The position numbers and the translations under genes are program-made. A stretch of DNA of 64,000 bases from Terrimonas ginsenosidimutans (lineage in GTDB: Bacteria > Bacteroidota > Bacteroidia > Chitinophagales > Chitinophagaceae), in the NCBI RefSeq assembly GCF_022012415.1, contig NZ_JAKLTR010000026.1:1-64000 (forward strand), read 5' to 3'. Below, piece by piece: positions 60,324 to 64,000 of the stretch (position 1 is its first letter; each line of letters begins with the position of its first letter). A model generated the notes under the pieces. The model was given only the letters and a program-made list of their open reading frames with translations. It ran no database searches and had not been told where the DNA came from.

Positions 60324-60362
60324 TTGCGTCCTTTGCGTTTATCTTAGCGCTCTTTGCGATGC

Positions 60363-60580
60363 TCCTACGCCGCTCAATCCTTATCAAGCTTCACTTGGCA
60401 GCGATACTCCTACGCCGCTCAATCCTTATCAAGCTTCTCCTGGCAGCGATACTCCTACGCCGCTCAATCCTTATCAAGCTTCACTTGGCAGCGATACTCC
60501 TACGCCGCTCAATCCTTATCAAGCTTCTCCTGGCAGCGATACTCCTACGCCGCTCAATCCTTATCAAGCTTCTCCTGGCA
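60363..60580. repeat. Five 45-bp tandem repeats made from the DUF2846 gene end
   Basis: Units start at 60363, 60408, 60453, 60498 and 60543 and read TCCTACGCCGCTCAATCC, TTATCAAGCTT, then CACTTGGCAG or CTCCTGGCAG, then CGATAC; units 1 and 3 carry the CACTT type. The last unit is the true 3' end of the minus-strand DUF2846 gene (last eight codons, stop and ~10 bp). Open frames of 15-residue repeats across it are artefacts. Confidence 0.95.
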
Positions 60581-61021
60581 GTTATCCAGCACCATTCCTT
60601 CCATTTGTTTATTGGCGGTGCCCTTGGTCACTTCCAGCATCTCCAGCCGTGCACGGGTAATGCTCTGTTTGATATTGCAGGCAATATAGTAAGAGCCGCC
60701 AGCCTCCGCTTCTATCTCCACTTCCGTTTCCTTCTTGAACAACTGCACTCCGCCGATTTTGGCAGTAATGCTATGCTTACCTGGTGCTACCGCAAGCTTC
60801 ATGAACCGGTTATTACTGAGCTTACACTTCTTTTCTCCGTCAAGAAAAACAGACCAGTTGGCCGTAGCGCCATTGAACTGACCCGTACGGTAAACATAGA
60901 TGAATGTTGAGTCTGCCGCACCGGCAACAGTCTTTAAGGTCCGGACGGGGGTTGGTTTGGTCGACATTAATCCCGTTGCTGCTACCGACAGGACAATGAA
61001 CATTTTAGCGAAATTCTTCAT
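60554..61021 (-). CDS. Secreted DUF2846 protein
   Basis: 155 aa with a signal peptide (FAKMFIVLSVAATGLMS). The DUF2846 core is visible: STFIYVYRTGQFNGATANWSVFLDGEKKCKL, NRFMKLAVAPGKHSITAKIG, and AGGSYYIACNI. Such proteins are small envelope beta-sandwiches of unknown role. The last eight codons lie in the fifth unit of a 45-bp tandem repeat. Confidence 0.85.
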   Translation of the reverse strand: MKNFAKMFIVLSVAATGLMSTKPTPVRTLKTVAGAADSTFIYVYRTGQFNGATANWSVFLDGEKKCKLSNNRFMKLAVAPGKHSITAKIGGVQLFKKETEVEIEAEAGGSYYIACNIKQSITRARLEMLEVTKGTANKQMEGMVLDNCQEKLDKD

Positions 61022-61217
61022 GTTATGGTTTTTGTGCGCCGAAACTAAACGGAAATCTGTTACCTGAACATGAAGTCTTGTATAAAACGTGTTTTTTCCG
61101 GGATCATATGGCGGGATTTAACAATTTTTAGGCTGGAACCAATACAAGTTGCACAGAACTTGCTCGTTAATACACAGGTGTGAACAACAACGCCTTCTAT
61201 CCGGGAACTCCAACCTG

Positions 61218-61225
61218 TAAATTTG
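61218..61225 (+). promoter_or_regulatory. -7 promoter element of the TonB-like gene
   Basis: TAAATTTG, exact TAnnTTTG. It ends 1 bp before an ATG at 61227, which argues that the real start is the in-frame ATG at 61245. Confidence 0.55.
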
Positions 61226-61244
61226 TATGACTAACGCGTTAAAT

Positions 61245-62129
61245 ATGTCGGCATCATCGTTCGAGGCTAAGAAAAATTCACAGGCCACCATGATCACACT
61301 CGGCTTTGCAGGCTTCCTGCTGATGCTGATGTTTGTATGGAGCTGGACCATTCCTGCGATCGTTCCGCCACACCCTGACCAGGGAATGATGGTGGAAATG
61401 GACCTGCCCGACGAAGAGATACCCATGAAGCAGGTTGGCGGCGGTGGCGGTGGCGGCAATCCCGTTGAAGCAGCCGGGCCCGCTGGCGCAGCACCTCAGA
61501 CTCCCCCACAACCCGGTACGGAAGAAGATGCAAGAGATATCGAAGATGATCCGGCTGAAAAGGAAACAGCCCCTGTCATTAAACCCGATAACCCCAAGCC
61601 CAAAGCGCCAAAGGTCAACGAGAATAAATCCCCCGTAAAGGTTGCACCAACCCCCAAACCCGATCCTCCGCAACCCAAGCCTGTTCCCAAGGCAGTATTG
61701 GGCAAGACGACGACCGGAACCGGCAGCGGCGGTGGTACTGAAACAACCTATGACCGCGCAGGTGGAAGCGGCACCGGTTCAGGCGTTGGCAGAGGCAGCG
61801 GCAGTGGCGGAGGATCCGGCACCGGTAGCGGTGGCGGCAATGGCTCCGGCTCGGGAAGAGGTAATGGCCCGATGCGCATAAGCGGAAACCGTACGGTGAT
61901 CAATCCAAAGTCGATGGACGCAGGTGAGAACCTGAAAGGAAAAGTACTGGCGCAGATCCGGGTGTCTCCTGATGGCGTGGGTACTTATTTGAACTGGGTG
62001 CAGGGGTCGACGTTGACGAATGGCGAAGCGATCTCAATTATTAAAGAATGGCTGAGGAGAAATAAGTTTAATAAGAGCGAGGAAGAGTCTGTGGTGGTGT
62101 ATCAGTTTAATTTTTTGTTGGGGGGATGA
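61245..62129 (+). CDS. TonB-like energy transducer with Pro- and Gly-rich periplasmic linker
   Basis: 294 aa from ATG 61245 (300 from 61227). A short cytoplasmic N-terminus is followed by one membrane anchor (ITLGFAGFLLMLMFVWSW, about 17-34), then Pro/Lys-rich and Gly/Ser-rich stretches (KPDPPQPKPVPK; SGTGSGVGRGSGSGGG) and a C-terminal domain (KVLAQIRVSPDGVGTYLNWV through VVVYQFNFLLGG) like TonB C. Similar Bacteroidota proteins sit with ExbB/ExbD, but none is next to it here. It probably transmits proton-motive force to outer-membrane transporters. Repetitive Gly/Pro regions may vary in length. Confidence 0.78.
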   Translation: MSASSFEAKKNSQATMITLGFAGFLLMLMFVWSWTIPAIVPPHPDQGMMVEMDLPDEEIPMKQVGGGGGGGNPVEAAGPAGAAPQTPPQPGTEEDARDIEDDPAEKETAPVIKPDNPKPKAPKVNENKSPVKVAPTPKPDPPQPKPVPKAVLGKTTTGTGSGGGTETTYDRAGGSGTGSGVGRGSGSGGGSGTGSGGGNGSGSGRGNGPMRISGNRTVINPKSMDAGENLKGKVLAQIRVSPDGVGTYLNWVQGSTLTNGEAISIIKEWLRRNKFNKSEEESVVVYQFNFLLGG

Positions 62130-62190
62130 TGGTTCGCGGAAAGCCGTTTGTAGGCCGAAAGAAAAATTATCAGGCTAAGATACATTTACG

Positions 62191-62448
62191 CTACCGCTTG
62201 TAAAAAGCGCTCTTAGGTTCGAAAGTATTCTCCACTTCAATATATACTTCTGAATTTTGCATGAAATAATCCTCATCTGGAAACAGAACCTCCCACGCCC
62301 AAAGAAAAAAATCTCTGGGATTTGTTGGATGATCAAAAGCTATTAGACAGCTGTTATACAATCGGCCGAAATCTATCAGCAGATCCTCCCAGTGGACATA
62401 ATAAATCATTCTACAGATGGGCATGATTGAATGCTGCAAAAGTCTCAT
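62191..62448 (-). CDS. Small hypothetical protein
   Basis: 85 aa, aromatic and acidic (WEDLLIDFGRLYNSCLIAFD, FFLWAWEVLFPDEDYF, YIEVENTF). No signal or membrane anchor. Composition looks protein-like rather than a shadow frame, and no gene overlaps it, but no family is recognised and no clear ribosome site is seen. It may be a remnant of a larger gene or a lineage-specific protein. Confidence 0.45.
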   Translation of the reverse strand: MRLLQHSIMPICRMIYYVHWEDLLIDFGRLYNSCLIAFDHPTNPRDFFLWAWEVLFPDEDYFMQNSEVYIEVENTFEPKSAFYKR

Positions 62449-62600
62449 CTGACCTGTACAGAAAAAATAATTATCAGAAGTTGTCTTTAGCTTCCGATGT
62501 GATTAATTAGGGCATGTTAATTTTTGTATTGTAACGCGTGAAGTCAGGCTGGCGTAAGGCCCCCTAACTCTCCCTCGAAGAGCAACCTTCAATTTGTCCG

Positions 62601-62796
62601 CCCACGATTGAAATCGTGGGCTGTAGCACAACCCGAAATGGATGGTCAATTAAACCTGGCAGCTATCGGGTTGATTAATATTCCCATTGCAGCATTTGCG
62701 ATAGCCCACGGTTTCAACCGTGGGGAAATGAATGACCGGACATATCCATAGGTCTCTCAATTCCTCTATCAGTCCGCCCACGATTGAAATCGTGAG
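62601..62796. repeat. Three CCCACGATTGAAATCGTGGG palindromes
   Basis: 20-bp perfect or near-perfect palindromic hairpins at 62601-62620, 62705-62724 (CCCACGGTTTCAACCGTGGG) and 62777-62796 (last bases AG). The first and third share the flanking TCCG and CTG/CTAC, and the second is oriented the other way. REP-like. Confidence 0.85.
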
Positions 62797-62835
62797 CTAC
62801 AGTATGAGACAGTAAATTCTTCAACTCCTCCGAAA

Positions 62836-62974
62836 GTTTGGGTAGCGATTAGCCCGAAGGGGGAGATTTAACATCCTGTGTTTGAGAAAGTATCTTTTGA
62901 GGTTGAACTTGAAACGCGTTGTAATTTGAAATTTCATATGGAGGCGGCCATAAGTCTTCCCCTTCGGGCTAGCG
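62836..62974. repeat. Inverted repeat AGCCCGAAGGGGGA / TCCCCTTCGGGCT
   Basis: The left arm is at about 62840-62857 and the right arm at about 62957-62972, with about 100 bp between. A related CCCCTCGGGGGAGATTTAG stretch lies at 63167-63185. No gene is supported inside. Confidence 0.7.
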
Positions 62975-62991
62975 TGTATCCATAAGTATTT

Positions 62992-63110
62992 GAATGGCGT
63001 AAAGGAACGCGGCGGAGCGATACGCGGCGGAGCGAAAACAGCCATAGCAGACTTTGTATTCGCCGCGTACGTCGCGTATCGCCGCGTACGTCGCGTTCCT
63101 CTACGCCATC
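62992..63110. repeat. Inverted pair of GCGG-rich arrays
   Basis: The left arm (62992-63035) has AATGGCGTAAAGGAACGCGG and two CGGCGGAGCGA-type words. The right arm (63060-63110) has TCGCCGCGTACGTCGCG twice, then TTCCTCTACGCCAT. The arms pair along most of their length around a ~25-bp spacer. The architecture is like the other paired arrays. Confidence 0.8.
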
Positions 63111-63376
63111 AAGCTATCAAGAAATTATTCGGTCATATAAAAGGAAAAATGTGGGTACACGGCAACCCCTCGGGGGAGATTTAGAGGGGCCCCTATACTA
63201 CTGTATGCTTGAAGGTTTCCGGAGAATAAAATAAGAATAGGATCGGATGATTTCCTCAAGAAGATCTTACCAGGGTTTGAAATTATCCTATCTCTTCTCC
63301 GATATCGAAGACCTACATTGAGATTATAGCGGACATATGGCGACCGTGGATAAAGGGTGAATAGATGTCACTTTAA

Positions 63377-63453
63377 CATCAGGCTAACTTCAGGACAACA
63401 TCAGGAGAACTTCAGGGAAATTTCAGCAAAACATCAGCCCATTTTCAGGGGAC
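63377..63453 (+). repeat. Seven 11-bp direct repeats (TCAGG words)
   Basis: Exact 11-bp phase: CATCAGGCTAA, CTTCAGGACAA, CATCAGGAGAA, CTTCAGGGAAA, TTTCAGCAAAA, CATCAGCCCAT, TTTCAGGGGAC. Consensus YWTCAGGNNAA. It lies 100 bp upstream of the gene at 63554, with no inverted partner in the window. About one helical turn per unit. Confidence 0.85.
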
Positions 63454-63510
63454 AACCTGCCAGATTTGCTGGTGCCGCGCATTAAACAACCCGGCATATA
63501 ATAAATTTAA

Positions 63511-63539
63511 GTAAATTGAATAAACCTTATTCAATTTAC
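63511..63539 (+). promoter_or_regulatory. Perfect 13-bp palindrome just before the last gene
   Basis: GTAAATTGAATAA, loop ACC, TTATTCAATTTAC, ending 14 bp before the ATG at 63554. Could be an operator, or a leader hairpin controlling translation start. No T-tract. Confidence 0.6.
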
Positions 63540-63553
63540 AAAATTCTGATTTA

Positions 63554-64000
63554 ATGGCAAAGTCAAAATCCATTCACCCCATCAGTGGGAAACTTCGTGA
63601 AAACGTATATGTAGACAGCAAAGATGGGTATATAGTGCGCAGTGCGCCGAAAAAAAGGGGCCGCAAAAAAAAGATGCAACCTGCGTTTGATAGTCAAGCC
63701 AACCGCGCTGAATACATCAATGGTCTTGCCGGTGAATTGAACAGTAAGATCAAGGGCTTTAGCAGCAACTTTAAACAAACAAATTTCTACAGGCTACTGC
63801 TGAAGCGGTTTCGCAGAGAGCCTTTGAACAACAGGTATATTTTGCTGAAGCAACTGGAGCGAATGGAAGTGAATGAACGGTATCCACTTCATAAACTGGG
63901 TGGCGCGAGACTTAAGGTAACACCGAAAGCCAGCAAAATAGAAATAACTGTGGCAGTGGATTATCATCCGCCTTCATCGGTGGCAAAACGTACAGTTAAT
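63554..64000 (+). CDS. Start of a basic hypothetical protein, cut by the window edge
   Basis: 149 codons from ATG 63554 stay open to the last base. The product begins MAKSKSIHPISGKLRENVYV with a strongly basic stretch (KKRGRKKK) at about residues 33-40, then a helical part (FYRLLLKRFRREPLNNRYIL) and strands (GGARLKVTPKASKIEITVAV). It is cytosolic and possibly nucleic-acid binding by charge. No family is recognised. The array at 63377 and the palindrome at 63511 lie in its upstream region. Confidence 0.75.
   Translation, partial: MAKSKSIHPISGKLRENVYVDSKDGYIVRSAPKKRGRKKKMQPAFDSQANRAEYINGLAGELNSKIKGFSSNFKQTNFYRLLLKRFRREPLNNRYILLKQLERMEVNERYPLHKLGGARLKVTPKASKIEITVAVDYHPPSSVAKRTVN

Noticed and set aside
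60354-60910. Plus-strand frames with 15-residue repeats (LLRRSILIKL)
   Set aside because: They translate the 45-bp repeat and the antisense of the DUF2846 gene.
62601-62796. CRISPR-like palindromic repeats
   Set aside because: Only three copies, uneven spacing, one inverted, no cas genes.
1-64000. tRNA, rRNA, prophage, transposase or toxin-antitoxin genes
   Set aside because: None could be recognised on either strand by reading; no structural-RNA search was possible.

Overview
The window looks like a chromosomal segment of a Bacteroidota bacterium, most likely a Chitinophagaceae-type member of the Chitinophagia/Sphingobacteriia side. This is inferred from gene content and promoter style, not from any database search. 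The supporting families are FecI/FecR-type sigma/anti-sigma pairs, an STN plus carboxypeptidase-regulatory protein, paired DUF3857-transglutaminase proteins, head-GIN adhesin-like proteins, OmpA with thrombospondin-3 repeats, DUF4294, BshB1 (bacillithiol), CcmE/CcmF, and a stand-alone methylmalonyl-CoA mutase catalytic chain. Several genes also carry a TAnnTTTG -7 element of Bacteroidota type. Base composition is even and I see no prophage, transposase, integrase, rRNA, tRNA or CRISPR array, so most of the window is ordinary core or lineage-core DNA.

Layout. 0-9.6 kb: A-type Fe-S carrier, membrane-anchored hypothetical, mutase, WG-repeat secreted protein, glnS, M28 peptidase, histone-H1-like DUF6496 protein. 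9.8-19.5 kb: secreted amidohydrolase, Na+/H+ or K+/H+ antiporter with Usp-like tail, TonB-C-like small protein, GntP permease divergent from a large FAD/Fe-S D-2-hydroxyacid dehydrogenase. 20-26 kb: ECF sigma, anti-sigma and adhesin-like operon, then two DUF3857/transglutaminase proteins, one of which has lost its catalytic Cys and His. 26-33.6 kb, minus strand: tandem membrane paralogues, head-GIN lipoprotein, FecI/FecR/STN module, lipoprotein SodC, outer-membrane barrel, DUF1801. 34-46 kb: OmpA-TSP3, transglutaminase, second amidohydrolase fused to an NTF2-like domain, small proteins, SET protein, LytS/LytR pair, secreted intradiol dioxygenase-like lipoprotein, YggS, acyl-CoA dehydrogenase. 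46-52 kb: ccmE (CxxxY variant), ccmF, DUF4294, bshB1, fatty-acid desaturase. 53.7-60 kb: N-carbamoylputrescine amidase, agmatine deiminase, agmatinase-family protein (two routes from agmatine to putrescine), membrane protein, radical SAM protein, EamA transporter. 60.5-64 kb: DUF2846, TonB-like protein, repeat-filled non-coding DNA and the start of a further gene.

The most unusual feature lies between the genes. Intergenic spaces repeatedly hold arrays of short words (period 7, 8, 9 or 11 bp). In most cases the array is followed, after a unique spacer, by the same word family in inverted orientation, so each locus can fold into a long hairpin although its sequence family differs from locus to locus. 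At one convergent gene pair the 3' ends of both genes have been duplicated in tandem together with this hairpin. A separate repeat block (52.3-53.7 kb) holds three copies of a MITE-like element of about 160-180 bp with roughly 25-bp terminal inverted repeats, bordered by 59-61-bp units that each contain two mini-hairpins. These repeats are the best candidates for a poorly described system in this window; no protein machinery for them can be identified here.
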